A stretch of 64,000 nt of DNA, from assembly GCF_900115675.1 (NCBI RefSeq), contig NZ_FOXI01000007.1, positions 38,341 through 102,340 on the forward strand, written 5' to 3'. Below, piece after piece: positions 8,329 through 16,968 of the stretch. Position 1 is the stretch's first letter, and every line of letters starts with the position of its first letter. A program made the position numbers and the translations under genes. Under the pieces are notes generated by a model. It had not been told where the DNA came from, searched no databases, and worked only from the letters and a program-made list of their open reading frames with translations. This DNA comes from Halolamina pelagica. GTDB lineage: Archaea > Halobacteriota > Halobacteria > Halobacteriales > Haloferacaceae.

Positions 8329-8346
8329 CTCTCGCCACAGACTGTC

Positions 8347-9129
8347 ATGTCCCTGAACATCGGCGACGCCCTCTCGACCGGCGCGGAGAAGTTGACGACG
8401 ACGGCCGGGATCCAGTTGGCCGTTGTCTACATCGCCCTCCAGTTCCTGACCGCACTCGGGACCAACTCGGCGATCGCCACCGTCGAGACCCCCGCGGGAA
8501 CCTCGGGGATGGCGACGCCGACGCTGGCGCTCCCGATCGGCGTCGCCGGCGGCGCCGCGCTGGCGACGCTGGGCGGGATCCTCAACGTCGCGCTGACGGT
8601 CGTGGTGCTGCGGGCGGTCACCCACGACGCCGCCGAGCTCGGCTCGATCCCCGCCGGGGTCGCCGACGACATGCTGAAGACGTGGGTGTTCCTCGTGATC
8701 GCGCTGATCGTGCAGGGGATCGCGATCGGGCTCGGCTTCGTCCTGCTGATCATCCCCGGCCTGTTCCTCCTCGTGAGCCTGATCTTCACGCAGGTGTTCG
8801 TCGCCGTCGAGGGCGAGGGGCCCTTCGAGGCGCTCTCCTCGAGTTGGTCGCTGGCGAAGGGGAACCGGTTCCCGCTGTTCGGCCTGGGCGTGGTGCTGTT
8901 CGTGATCAGCCTGCTGGCCAGCATCCCCACCGCCGTCGTGGCGTTCGTGAGTCCGATGGTGGGGACGGTGCTGAACTACGTCGTCTCCGGGTTCGTGAGC
9001 ATCTTCTCGATCGCGGTGCTGGTCGCGGCCTACCAGCAGCTCTCGGGCGAGTCGGCGGCGACGACGACCGAGACGGAGGACGACGGCGTCGAGCGGCTCG
9101 ACGACGACTCGGGCTTCGATTACGCCTGA
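8347..9129 (+). CDS. DUF7847-like six-helix membrane protein
   Basis: A 260-residue protein with about six transmembrane segments and a short acidic cytoplasmic tail. The centre carries the pattern of a long helix with LIIPGLFLLVSL followed by VEGEGPFEALSSSWSLAKGN, seen in the widespread haloarchaeal family related to the glycerophosphodiester-phosphodiesterase membrane domain/YciC-type proteins. These have no established biochemical function; the repeated helix-pair topology suggests a scaffold or lipid-linked role. It is a single gene with its own TATA box, followed by tRNA-Pro. Confidence 0.7.
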   Translation: MSLNIGDALSTGAEKLTTTAGIQLAVVYIALQFLTALGTNSAIATVETPAGTSGMATPTLALPIGVAGGAALATLGGILNVALTVVVLRAVTHDAAELGSIPAGVADDMLKTWVFLVIALIVQGIAIGLGFVLLIIPGLFLLVSLIFTQVFVAVEGEGPFEALSSSWSLAKGNRFPLFGLGVVLFVISLLASIPTAVVAFVSPMVGTVLNYVVSGFVSIFSIAVLVAAYQQLSGESAATTTETEDDGVERLDDDSGFDYA

Positions 9130-9168
9130 TCGGGCGGCGTCGACGCCCTCGCCGGGCACTGAATGGTA

Positions 9169-9177
9169 ACCCTTAAC
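9169..9177 (+). promoter_or_regulatory. TATA-like box of the tRNA-Pro gene
   Basis: ACCCTTAAC lies 27-35 nt before the first tRNA base (9204), as in archaeal tRNA promoters. Confidence 0.55.
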
Positions 9178-9203
9178 CTCGACGGGTCCGTCGTTTCGCC
9201 TGC

Positions 9204-9276
9204 GGGCCGGTGGGGTAGCTTGGTATCCTTCGGCCTTCGGGTGGCCGTAACCGCGATTCGAATTCGCGCCGGCCCA
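9204..9276 (+). tRNA. tRNA-Pro (anticodon CGG)
   Basis: A complete 73-nt cloverleaf without intron. The acceptor stem GGGCCGG (9204-9210) pairs with CCGGCCC (9269-9275), and the discriminator is A9276. The D arm spans 9213-9229. The anticodon stem CGGCC/GGCCG flanks loop TTCGGGT with anticodon CGG at 9238-9240 and G at position 37, as usual for tRNA-Pro. The T stem CGCGA/TCGCG encloses TTCGAAT. CCA is not encoded. Its last bases are repeated 135 bp downstream (see repeat entry). Confidence 0.95.
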
Positions 9277-9282
9277 CTACCT

Positions 9283-9334
9283 TTCCCGCACTCACCGAAC
9301 GCCGAGCGACAGCGAGGCGTTCCGAGTGCGGGAA
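9283..9334 (+). repeat. Strong hairpin downstream of tRNA-Pro
   Basis: An 11-bp perfect arm (9283-9293 with 9324-9334) continues, after a small bulge, into a 7-bp arm (9297-9303 with 9316-9322) and a 12-nt loop. It could fold as RNA (processing or termination) or be a palindromic mobile remnant. Confidence 0.7.
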
Positions 9335-9360
9335 GTCGTGTCGCCAAGCGAATTCGGGCA

Positions 9361-9387
9361 CGCGGGACGAGCGTAGCGAGTCCCGCG
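9361..9387 (+). repeat. Second hairpin in the att-like segment
   Basis: CGCGGGAC (9361-9368) pairs perfectly with GTCCCGCG (9380-9387) around the loop GAGCGTAGCGA. The remaining bases from 9414 to 9549 show no gene or clear signal. Confidence 0.6.
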
Positions 9388-9549
9388 GCGTTCGACGTTC
9401 GCGCCGGCCCACTTCCCGCATTCTGCATCGACGAGCCCCCGGCGTTCCGGTAACCCCGTCAGCGTGAGCGAGCGGTCGGCGGCGTGGTCTCCATCGACCT
9501 CACGGCTCGCAGTACCGTCGCAGCGTTCTCCACCACCCCCGAAGCGCTG

Positions 9550-9559
9550 ACTATTAGTG
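9550..9559 (+). promoter_or_regulatory. TATA-like box before the AAA kinase gene
   Basis: ACTATTAGTG lies 25-34 nt before ATG 9584. Confidence 0.55.
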
Positions 9560-9583
9560 CGCTCCCCACGGTTCTCGGACCGA

Positions 9584-10099
9584 ATGCTCGTCCTGGTCTG
9601 CGGGCTCCCCGGCACCGGCAAATCGACGGTGGCCGAGCGCATCGCCGAGCTGCTCCCGGCGCGCCTGCTGCGGACCGACGTGGTGCGGAAGGAACTGTTC
9701 CCCGAGCCGACGTACGCGGCCTCAGAGTCCGAAGCGGTGTACGACGAACTGTTCGAGCGGGCGCGTGACCGACTCGACGAGGACGAGCACGTCGTCCTCG
9801 ACGCCACGTTCCGGCGACGAGAGCGCCGCGAGCGCGCGGCCACGGTCGCCGCCGAGACCGACACCGAACACCGACTCGTCCGCGTCACGTGTGCGGAGTC
9901 GGTCGTCCGCGAGCGCATCCGCGAGCGCCAGCGCCACGAGGACGACGAGAGCGACGCCGACTTCTCGGTGTACAACCAGCTCAAGGCGGAGTTCGAACCC
10001 ATCGAACGCGACGACCACGTCGTCGTCGACAACTCGGGCTCGCTCTCGGAGACGCTGGACGCCGTCGACGAGGCGTTCCGCGCCGCCGCCACCGCCTGA
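9584..10099 (+). CDS. P-loop kinase (AAA_33, gluconate/zeta-toxin-like)
   Basis: A 171-residue single-domain kinase. Walker A is GLPGTGKST (residues 7-15), RTDVVRKELF at 30-39 is the substrate-side segment of the AAA_33/zeta-like fold, LDATF near 70 is the Walker B equivalent strand, and RIRERQRHED near 112-121 is an Arg-rich lid. Such proteins phosphorylate small molecules or nucleotides. There is no antitoxin-like neighbour, so a toxin role is not supported. ATG 9584 is favoured by the TATA-like box 25-34 nt upstream; a longer in-frame start would sit within the promoter. Confidence 0.75.
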   Translation: MLVLVCGLPGTGKSTVAERIAELLPARLLRTDVVRKELFPEPTYAASESEAVYDELFERARDRLDEDEHVVLDATFRRRERRERAATVAAETDTEHRLVRVTCAESVVRERIRERQRHEDDESDADFSVYNQLKAEFEPIERDDHVVVDNSGSLSETLDAVDEAFRAAATA

Positions 10100-10144
10100 G
10101 CGCGGCGAACGCGGGACTCCCTCGTACGTCCCGCTTCCTCGCAA

Positions 10145-10153
10145 ACGTTATCC
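10145..10153 (+). promoter_or_regulatory. TATA-like box before the arylsulfotransferase-like gene
   Basis: ACGTTATCC lies 26-34 nt before ATG 10179. Confidence 0.5.
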
Positions 10154-10178
10154 CCCGGCGCCTATCGAGAGTACGGTA

Positions 10179-11486
10179 ATGGACACGAAGACACGCGGCG
10201 CCGTCCTCGTGGTCGGCGCCGTCGCCCTCCTCCTCGTGACGATGGGTGCGAGCGCGGCGCTCGCACCCGACACCGCCGTGGCCGGCACCGACGACGAACG
10301 CCGAACCCTGGTCGGGATCCAGGGCGGCGGCGTGGGCTGGCACCAGTACGGCAGCGTCGCCGCCTACGAGGGCAACGACCTGGCGTGGCGCCTCGACGAC
10401 ACGGACAGCTACTTCGACGTGACCGAACTCGACAACGGCAGCGTGATGGCCGGGTTCATGGACGGCGGCTACGAGGACTGTGGCCCCTACGAGTCGCCCT
10501 GTACCCACACCGGCTTCCGCATCCTCGATCCCGAGACCGAGTCGATCGAGTACGAGTACTCCTTCCCGGTTCGGAGCAGCAGCAACAGCGAGGTCCACGA
10601 CGTCGAGCAACTCGGTGGCGGCGAGTTCCTGATGACCGACATGGACGGCGAGCGCCTGTTGGTGGTGAAAAACGACGACGTGGTCTGGGAGTGGAACGCC
10701 AGCAGCTACTACGACGCCCCCGAGGATCCCACCCGAATCGACTGGCTCCACATCAACGACGTGGACGTGATCGGCGACGACCAGTTCCTCGTCTCGGTCC
10801 GCAACGCCAACCAGATCCTCGTGATCGACCGCCAGGACGGGGTCGTCGAGACGATCAACGCGGACCGCGGCGGCGACGACGGCGCCTGCACCCACGACGG
10901 CCAGCTCGCCGACACCGACGGCGACGGCGACGTGCGCTGTGGCGACCCCGAAGTGCTCGACCACCAGCACAACCCGCAGTGGCTGGGCGGCGATCCGACC
11001 GGCGACGGCGAGGCGGCCGTCCTCGTCGCCGACAGCGACAACGACCGCGTCGTCGAACTCCACCGCGACGACGGCGAGTGGGAGGTCGCGTGGACGCTCG
11101 AACGCGCCGGCGGCATCGAACTCGACTGGCCCCGCGACGCCGACCGCCTCGCGAACGGCAACACGCTGGTGACGGACACGCTCAACACGCGCGTCTTCGA
11201 GATCACGCCCAACGGCACGGTCGTCTGGTCCATCTCGACCGAGCGCATCCCCTACGAGGCCGACCGCGAGCCCTACGGCGAACCGCCCGAGGGCGAGTGG
11301 TACGTCGGCGAGTCGCCGAACCAAGGCGCAGGCGGCGGCATCCCGCTGCTCTCGGACGCCGCGGCGCTGCTGCCCGGCGTGTTCCCGTGGCTGCCGTTCT
11401 GGTTCAACGGCGCCCAACTCGGACTGACGCTCGTCTCGGTCGGCGTCGCCGGCGTCGGCGCCCGGGACCTCTGGCGGTCGCGGTAG
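10179..11486 (+). CDS. Arylsulfotransferase (ASST)-family beta-propeller protein, membrane anchored
   Basis: A 435-residue protein with an N-terminal signal/anchor helix (residues 8-30) and a second hydrophobic segment near the C-terminus (about 385-425) before a short basic tail. The body is a beta-propeller with DITELDNGS-, WEWNAS-, LHINDVDV-, HQHNPQWL- and LANGNTLVTDTLN-type blades characteristic of the ASST/arylsulfotransferase family. In bacteria ASST transfers sulfate between phenols in the periplasm; many archaeal members are uncharacterised, so extracytoplasmic location is better supported than that reaction. It is a single gene with its own TATA-like box. Confidence 0.75.
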   Translation: MDTKTRGAVLVVGAVALLLVTMGASAALAPDTAVAGTDDERRTLVGIQGGGVGWHQYGSVAAYEGNDLAWRLDDTDSYFDVTELDNGSVMAGFMDGGYEDCGPYESPCTHTGFRILDPETESIEYEYSFPVRSSSNSEVHDVEQLGGGEFLMTDMDGERLLVVKNDDVVWEWNASSYYDAPEDPTRIDWLHINDVDVIGDDQFLVSVRNANQILVIDRQDGVVETINADRGGDDGACTHDGQLADTDGDGDVRCGDPEVLDHQHNPQWLGGDPTGDGEAAVLVADSDNDRVVELHRDDGEWEVAWTLERAGGIELDWPRDADRLANGNTLVTDTLNTRVFEITPNGTVVWSISTERIPYEADREPYGEPPEGEWYVGESPNQGAGGGIPLLSDAAALLPGVFPWLPFWFNGAQLGLTLVSVGVAGVGARDLWRSR

Positions 11487-11546
11487 CGTCGACGACGCCG
11501 CGATCGGACCGACCCGTTTTTGCGCGGCCGGGACGCCCTCCCGCCC

Positions 11547-12089
11547 ATGACCGACGACCTCGCGTGGGAGACGCTCGACTCCGAGATCGACTACCGCTGT
11601 CCCGGCTTCGCCGTCCGCCGCGACGACGTTGCGCTCCCCGACGGCAGCGTGACCGACTACCACTCCGTCGAGGAGGTCGAGACCGTGGTCGTCCTCCCGT
11701 TCCTCCCGGGCGACGACGAGGTGGTACTGATCGAGGAGTGGCGGCAGGCGGTCGGCCGGGTCAACCGTGGCCTCCCCGCCGGCGGCGTCGAACCCGACGA
11801 GGACGACCTCGAAGCCGCCGCCCGTCGGGAACTCCGGGAGGAGACGGGCTACGTCGCCGACTCGATGGCCCACCTCTGTACGACCGAACCGGTCAACGGC
11901 ATCGCGAACTCGACGCACCACACGTTCGTCGCCCACGGGTGTGAGCCGGCGGCCGAACAGGACCTCGACGACGACGAGAGCATCCGCACCCTGACGGTCG
12001 GCTACGACGACCTCGTGGCGGCAGTTCGCGACGGCGAGATCCGCGACGGCCGGGCGGCGCTGGCGGTTGCTCGCCACGAACTCGACTGA
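11547..12089 (+). CDS. NUDIX hydrolase (ADP-ribose pyrophosphatase type)
   Basis: A 180-residue NUDIX protein. The box runs from Gly80 to Tyr102 and ends in RELREETGY with the metal-binding REUxEE core; the first box Glu is Asp86 here, a conservative change. IEEWRQAVGR upstream and the overall length match ADP-sugar pyrophosphatases (NudF-like), which cleave ADP-ribose to AMP and ribose-5-phosphate. ATG 11547 gives the usual MTDDLAWETL start. It lies 40 bp before the CPBP protease gene on the same strand. Substrate is inferred. Confidence 0.82.
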   Translation: MTDDLAWETLDSEIDYRCPGFAVRRDDVALPDGSVTDYHSVEEVETVVVLPFLPGDDEVVLIEEWRQAVGRVNRGLPAGGVEPDEDDLEAAARRELREETGYVADSMAHLCTTEPVNGIANSTHHTFVAHGCEPAAEQDLDDDESIRTLTVGYDDLVAAVRDGEIRDGRAALAVARHELD

Positions 12090-12129
12090 CGAGGGCAACG
12101 ACTTTGGGCGAGGGCGTCGGTGTTGCCGT

Positions 12130-12897
12130 ATGAACTCCCGTCTCCGTGCGGTCGGCGTCGGCGTCGGCGTCGGCATCGCCGGCATCGCCGCGGCGCTGGT
12201 GCTCGTGCTGCTGAGTGCCTTCCTCCTCGGCGCCCTCGGCGTGACGATCACGCCCGTCCTCAGCATCGTGCTCTCGCTGCTGCTCACGCAGGGCGTCGCC
12301 TTCCTCGGCGTCGGCTACCTCTACCTCCGCAACCGCGGGATCCCCGTCCGGTCGATCGGCCTCCGGCTCCCCTCGATCACGGAGTTCGGGATCGTGATCG
12401 GCGCGCTCGTGCTCTCGTTCGTCTACCTGATCGCCGTGAGCCAACTGCTCTCCGCGACCGGGACCGAGGCCGCCGAGAACCAGGTCGCCGACATGGCGAT
12501 GCAGAACCCCGAGATCGTGCTGTACCTCCTGCCGGGCGCGTACCTCCTGATCGGCCCGGGCGAGGAACTGCTCTTCCGGGGCGTCGTCCAGAACCGCATC
12601 CGCGAGGCGTTCTCGCCGGTGCCGGGCGTGATCATCGCCAGCGCCATCTTCGCCGCGATCCACGTCGGCTCGCTGGTCGCCGCCGACCCGTCGGCGATAC
12701 TGGTGACCGTCGGCGTCCTGATGGGCCCGAGCCTGATCCTCGGCGGGATCTACGAGTACACCCGGAACCTCGTCGTCCCCATCCTGGTCCACGGCACGTA
12801 CAACGCGATCATCTTCCTCTCGCTGTACCTCGTCGCGACCGGCACCGTCGAGGAGAGCGGCACCGCCGTCGCGGCGGTCGTCGCCGCGCTGCCCTGA
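12130..12897 (+). CDS. CPBP-family intramembrane glutamic protease
   Basis: A 255-residue protein with about eight hydrophobic segments. The Abi/CPBP motifs are intact: EELLFRG (Glu145, Glu146, Arg150), FAAIHVG (His178) and the C-terminal HGTYNAI (His and Asn). This is the Rce1-type glutamic protease fold, which cleaves substrates within the membrane; in prokaryotes roles range from prenyl-protein processing to bacteriocin immunity. There is no bacteriocin-like neighbour. The first 40 residues are a glycine-rich hydrophobic segment after a basic start, so ATG 12130 is well placed. Confidence 0.85.
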   Translation: MNSRLRAVGVGVGVGIAGIAAALVLVLLSAFLLGALGVTITPVLSIVLSLLLTQGVAFLGVGYLYLRNRGIPVRSIGLRLPSITEFGIVIGALVLSFVYLIAVSQLLSATGTEAAENQVADMAMQNPEIVLYLLPGAYLLIGPGEELLFRGVVQNRIREAFSPVPGVIIASAIFAAIHVGSLVAADPSAILVTVGVLMGPSLILGGIYEYTRNLVVPILVHGTYNAIIFLSLYLVATGTVEESGTAVAAVVAALP

Positions 12898-12937
12898 CAA
12901 CGGAACCCCCTTACGCCGGGACGCCGCACCTCGGCCC

Positions 12938-14422
12938 ATGCGCGACGCCTTCGAGATCCGGGCCAGCGACGGGCTGGCCCGCGTCGGCCGACTGACGGTG
13001 CCCCGCGCGGGCGTCACCGTCGAGACGCCGGCGCTGATGCCGGTGGTCAACCCCAACCTCCAGACGATCTCGCCGCGCCGACTCCACGACGAGTTCGGCG
13101 CCGAGATCCTGATCACCAACTCCTACATCATCCGCAACACCGACGACCTCCGGGAGCGCGCCGAGGAGCAGGGCCTCCACGAGATGCTCGACTTCCCGGG
13201 CGCCATCGTCACCGACTCCGGCTCCTTCCAGCTCGCGGAGTACGGCGAGATCGACACCACCACCACCGAGATCCTGCGGTTCCAGCACGAGATCGGCTCC
13301 GACGTCGGGACCCCCGTCGACGTCCCGACGCCGCCGGACGTCTCCCGCGAACGGGCCGAGGAGGAACTCGCCGCCACCGAGGAGGCGCTCGCCGACGCCG
13401 AGGCCGTCGACACCGGCGAGATGCTGGTCAACGCGCCCGTGCAGGGCTCGACGTACACCGACCTGCGCGAGCAGGCGGGCGCCCACGCCGCGGGCACGGA
13501 CCTCGACGTGTTCCCCGTCGGCGCCGTCGTCCCCCTGCTCAACAGCTACCGCTACGACGACATGATCGACGTGGCCGCCGCCGCCAAGCGCGGCCTGGGC
13601 GCGGACTGCCCGGTCCACCTGTTCGGCGCCGGTCATCCCATGATGTTCGCGCTCGCGGCGGCCATGGGCTGTGACCTGTTCGACTCCGCCGCGTACGCGC
13701 TGTACGCCCGCGACGGCCGGTACCTGACGGTCCGGGGCACCGAACAGCTCGAGGACCTCTCCTATCTCCCCTGTCCGTGCCCGGTCTGTACCGAGCACGA
13801 CCCCGACTCGCTGCGTGCCCTCGACGAGCGCGAGCGGGAGAACGCGCTCGCGGAGCACAACCTCCACGTCACGTTCGCGGAGATCCGCCGGGTCCGGCAG
13901 GCGATCCGGGAGGGGAGCCTGCTGGAACTGGTCGAGGAGCGCGCCCGCGCCCACCCCGCCAGCGCCGACGGCTACAAGGCGCTGCTCGATCACGCCGACC
14001 AACTCGAACGGAGCGACCGCGTCTCGAAGGGGACGTTCTTCTACACCTCTCCCGAGAGCGCTCGGCGGCCGGAAGTGCTCCGCCACCACGAACGCCTCCA
14101 GCGCCTCGAAACGCCCGAGAGGGTGCTGCTGACGGAGTTCGGCGAGCCCACGGACCACGACCACGACGCGGTCTGGCGGGTCGAACCGCCCTTCGGGCCG
14201 TTCCCGCCGTCGCTCTCGGAGACGTACCCACTACACGCGGAAACGCCCGACAGGATGGAGGACGCCGCGTACGTCGCCGCCGCCGACGGCGTCGCCGCGC
14301 TCGCGGCGGCCAACCCGGGGACGACCTTCACGCTGGGCCACGACGACTGGCCGGCACAAGCGCTGGAGGAACTGCCGGAGGGCGTGGTGACGGAGGACCT
14401 CTCGGAACTGGGAGCGAGTTAG
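12938..14422 (+). CDS. tgtA: tRNA-guanine(15) transglycosylase (archaeosine synthesis)
   Basis: A 494-residue archaeal TGT that exchanges guanine-15 in the tRNA D-loop for preQ0, the first step towards archaeosine. The nucleophilic Asp93 is in DSGSFQ (93-98), zinc ligands are in the CPCPVC segment near residue 280, and the VNAPVQGS and FGAGHP substrate segments are present. The catalytic domain is followed by the C1-type extension; a PUA domain is absent, as in split haloarchaeal versions, with part of it possibly in another gene. A CCTTACG box lies about 22-29 nt upstream. Its stop interlocks with that of the convergent phosphate-transporter gene (TTAG 14419-14422). Confidence 0.93.
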   Translation: MRDAFEIRASDGLARVGRLTVPRAGVTVETPALMPVVNPNLQTISPRRLHDEFGAEILITNSYIIRNTDDLRERAEEQGLHEMLDFPGAIVTDSGSFQLAEYGEIDTTTTEILRFQHEIGSDVGTPVDVPTPPDVSRERAEEELAATEEALADAEAVDTGEMLVNAPVQGSTYTDLREQAGAHAAGTDLDVFPVGAVVPLLNSYRYDDMIDVAAAAKRGLGADCPVHLFGAGHPMMFALAAAMGCDLFDSAAYALYARDGRYLTVRGTEQLEDLSYLPCPCPVCTEHDPDSLRALDERERENALAEHNLHVTFAEIRRVRQAIREGSLLELVEERARAHPASADGYKALLDHADQLERSDRVSKGTFFYTSPESARRPEVLRHHERLQRLETPERVLLTEFGEPTDHDHDAVWRVEPPFGPFPPSLSETYPLHAETPDRMEDAAYVAAADGVAALAAANPGTTFTLGHDDWPAQALEELPEGVVTEDLSELGAS

Positions 14423-15600
14423 AGCGACTCGACCGCGCTCATCACGCCGTAGCTCAGCAGCAGCGACAGCGCCAGCGAGCCGATCCACGCCAGCACCGTG
14501 AACAGCATCTTCTTCCGGCTCACCCCGGCGCCGCCGGCGGCGTAGCCCGAGCCGACGATGGCGGAGACGATGATCTCGTTGAACGAGACGGGGATGCCGA
14601 AGGCGACGGCGGTCTGGGCGATGGCGAAGCTCGGGATCAGCGCCGCGATCGAGCGCCGCGGGCCCAGACTGGAGTAGTCCTGTGCCAACGCCTTGATCAT
14701 CCGGGGCGCGCCGGTCCACGAGCCCGCGAGCAGCCCCACCCCCCCGCCGACGAGGAGGGCGACGATGGGGATCGACTGGAACGTGTCCAGAAGCGGCACC
14801 AGCGGGCCGATCGCCAGCCCGACCTGCGAGCCGCCGGCGGAGAACGCCACCAGCCCGCCCAGCGCGAGCAGGAAGCGACGCTGGGCGCCGTCGGCGTCGC
14901 GGCGCGTGTCGGCCGCGAGCGCGAGGCCGATCCCGACCGCCAGCGCGAGCGTGACCGCGCCGCGGGCGAGCGCCCCGTCGCCGCCCAGCGAGCCCGCGAT
15001 CTCGCCGGCGATCGAGCCGGTGCCGTCGGCCGGCCCCAGCAGCGCGAACCCGATGTTGGCGACGATGACGCCGACCAGTCCCGCGAGCGTGGGGACCAGC
15101 AACCGCTCGGGGACGTGTTCCGAGCGCAGCAGGCGGGCGGTCCCGTAGGCGATCCCGCCGCCGACGAAGGGGGTGAGCACCCACAGCGCGACGATCTCGC
15201 GGTACTTCGCCCACGCCGGGTCGCCGCCCATCGCGAGACCGACGCCGACGACGGCGCCGGTCACGGTGAAGGCAGTCGCAATGGGGTAGCCCTTGAACAC
15301 GCCCAGCGCGACCAGCACGGCCGCGATCAGCAGCGCGACCGTGGCGGCGAGTGCGGTCAGCGCGACGCCGCCGACGAGTTCGGAGCCGACCGCCTCGGTG
15401 ACGCTCTGGCCCTGCAACACCGCGCCGGCGAAGCCGAGGACGCCGACGATCAGGCCGGCCCGCATCACCGAGATGGCGTTGGCGCCGACGGCGGGCGCGA
15501 AGGGCGTCGACCCCGACGAGCCGGCGCCGATGGCCCACGCCATGAACAGGCTGGCGACCGCGGCGACGAGCGCCGTCCCGATCGTGAGCGGATCTACCAC
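14419..15600 (-). CDS. pitA: PiT-family inorganic phosphate transporter
   Basis: A 393-residue membrane protein with about ten helices and the two PiT signature halves: an N-terminal [15 protein letters not shown] segment near residue 39 and a C-terminal repeat with [14 protein letters not shown]. PiT carriers import phosphate with H+ or Na+. The gene is preceded after 10 bp by a 56-residue single-helix protein on the same strand, likely its operon partner. The stop codon shares 4 bp with tgtA. No PhoU-like regulator gene is adjacent. Confidence 0.88.
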   Translation of the reverse strand: MVDPLTIGTALVAAVASLFMAWAIGAGSSGSTPFAPAVGANAISVMRAGLIVGVLGFAGAVLQGQSVTEAVGSELVGGVALTALAATVALLIAAVLVALGVFKGYPIATAFTVTGAVVGVGLAMGGDPAWAKYREIVALWVLTPFVGGGIAYGTARLLRSEHVPERLLVPTLAGLVGVIVANIGFALLGPADGTGSIAGEIAGSLGGDGALARGAVTLALAVGIGLALAADTRRDADGAQRRFLLALGGLVAFSAGGSQVGLAIGPLVPLLDTFQSIPIVALLVGGGVGLLAGSWTGAPRMIKALAQDYSSLGPRRSIAALIPSFAIAQTAVAFGIPVSFNEIIVSAIVGSGYAAGGAGVSRKKMLFTVLAWIGSLALSLLLSYGVMSAVESL

Positions 15601-15610
15601 GTTCCCTCCG

Positions 15611-15781
15611 TCATCGACCTTTCCCGCTGTCGTAGCCTTCGCGCAGTCCGAGCAGCGTCCGGCGTACTAGTAGGTACATGAAGAAGACGAACCCCAGCAT
15701 CCCGACGAGCACCACCGTGAACAGTGGGTTTGCGACGAGGAAATCGAGCGCCTCGCCCACGACGTTCGCTGGAGCGATCAT
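15611..15781 (-). CDS. 56-residue single-pass membrane protein upstream of pitA
   Basis: A short gene starting at ATG 15781 and ending at TGA 15611-15613. Residues 18-40 form one strong transmembrane helix (PLFTVVLVGMLGFVFFMYLL), followed by a basic tail ending in SGKGR. It ends 10 bp before the PiT start, so both are probably one transcript. Codon use is typical of the genome and the hydrophobic pattern is confined to this frame, supporting a real gene. It may be an accessory subunit or a regulator of PiT; no family recognised. Confidence 0.68.
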   Translation of the reverse strand: MIAPANVVGEALDFLVANPLFTVVLVGMLGFVFFMYLLVRRTLLGLREGYDSGKGR

Positions 15782-15825
15782 ACGCGGGGTTCTCCCGGCG
15801 GTCGGTTAGGCGTTTCGGCGGGGGC

Positions 15826-16887
15826 CTAGTCCTCCGCTGCCGCCGAGTCGCTCCCCGCGACGGACTCCGCCGGCTCGACGGCCTCGCCGGCGGACTCCGC
15901 TGGGTCCGCGTCGGCCTCGTCGCCGTCAGTCGCCGGATCGGGATCCGCAGCAGCCTCATCGTCTTCGGACTCGACGACGCCGGCCCCGCCCGGCTCCTCG
16001 GCGTCGACGGCGTCGGGGTCCTGCACCCAGAGGTCGCCGAACAGGTCGTCCTGGTTCAGCCGCACGTCGCCGCGGTTCGAGAGGAAGAGGAGGGCGAGGT
16101 ACGTCATCACCGGCCGCCCGCCCGCCCCGCGGACCTCCGCGAACAGCACCTCGTCGCGGCCGCGGCCGTACCGCTCGTCGAGCGCGGCGTCCACGTCGGC
16201 GATCACCTCGTCGATGTCCTCGGTGTGGGTGGTGCCGGTGACGTCGTCCTCGGTCGGCTCCTCGTCCCGGCGGAAGTCGTCGCCGGCGTGGTAGTCGAGC
16301 GTCTGGGGCCCCCGCGAGTAGCCCGACGGGGAGTCGGTCGTGTCGTAGCTCCGGGACTCCTTCCACCAGCTCCCGCGCTCGGCGTCCCGGAGCTCCCGGA
16401 CGAGCTCGTCCAGCGTCTCGGGCGTGCCGCGGGTGGACTTCCGCTCGAGCCGGCGGTCCATCTCGGCCTCGAGTTGGTCGACGGGGTCGAACCCGTCGTC
16501 GGCGCCGGGCGGGGGCGTCTCGTCCGCCATCGCAACCTCCCAGGGTTCGGGGCCGGGCTCCTCGGGTTCGTCGTCGCTCAGCATCGCGTCGGACTTCATC
16601 CGGAGCAGGACCGAGGCGTAGAACAGCGCCCGCCCCGACGCCCGGAGGTCGGCCTCGTCGAGTTCGTCGAGGAAGGCGTCGGTGACGGCGACGATGTCGA
16701 TGTCCCACGGGTCGATCTCCCCCTCCTCGGCGAGCGAGACGAGCACCTCGACCGGCTCGACCTCGCCCTCGTCGGCGTCGGTCGGCGCACGATCGTCGCT
16801 CACGAGGTCGTCGTCGACGCCCGGCTCGCCTCGCTCCGGCGCCGAGCGGTCCGACGAGAGGTCGAGCGAGAACTCCTCGTCGCTCAT
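15826..16887 (-). CDS. scpA: Segregation and condensation protein A (kleisin)
   Basis: A 353-residue kleisin. The N-terminal block EPVEVLVSLAEEGEIDPWDIDIVAVTD (about residues 41-68) and FYASVLLRMKSDAML (about 86-100) is the SMC-neck-binding region of ScpA; the C-terminal winged-helix region around TYLALLFLSNRGDVRLNQ binds the SMC head. A long acidic linker and an acidic tail are haloarchaeal elaborations. The start ATG 16887 follows a short leader that is Arg-rich in the upstream frame and so unlikely to be coding. It is 81 bp after the smc stop on the same strand. scpB is not in the window. Confidence 0.9.
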   Translation of the reverse strand: MSDEEFSLDLSSDRSAPERGEPGVDDDLVSDDRAPTDADEGEVEPVEVLVSLAEEGEIDPWDIDIVAVTDAFLDELDEADLRASGRALFYASVLLRMKSDAMLSDDEPEEPGPEPWEVAMADETPPPGADDGFDPVDQLEAEMDRRLERKSTRGTPETLDELVRELRDAERGSWWKESRSYDTTDSPSGYSRGPQTLDYHAGDDFRRDEEPTEDDVTGTTHTEDIDEVIADVDAALDERYGRGRDEVLFAEVRGAGGRPVMTYLALLFLSNRGDVRLNQDDLFGDLWVQDPDAVDAEEPGGAGVVESEDDEAAADPDPATDGDEADADPAESAGEAVEPAESVAGSDSAAAED

Positions 16888-16968
16888 GGTCGGCCTCCCG
16901 GGGCGGTTCCCCGCTCGGTCGCGGGGCTCCCTCGCGTTTTCCCGCCTCGCGTGTTCCCGCATCGCGCG

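Larger units (their letters stand above)
9263..9413 (+). repeat. 16-bp direct repeat of the tRNA-Pro 3' end flanking a 119-bp segment (att-like)
   Basis: TTCGCGCCGGCCCACT occurs at 9263-9278, covering the tRNA 3' end, and again exactly at 9398-9413. Duplicated tRNA 3' ends are the usual product of tyrosine-integrase integration. Only 119 bp lie between, containing hairpins and no gene, so this would be a remnant. Confidence 0.7.

Noticed and set aside
9163..9453. Open frames covering the tRNA-Pro region on both strands
   Set aside because: They lie over a complete tRNA and palindromic DNA and have no coding signature.
9584..10099. Zeta-toxin of a toxin-antitoxin pair
   Set aside because: No small antitoxin gene is adjacent, and the fold is shared by many metabolic kinases.
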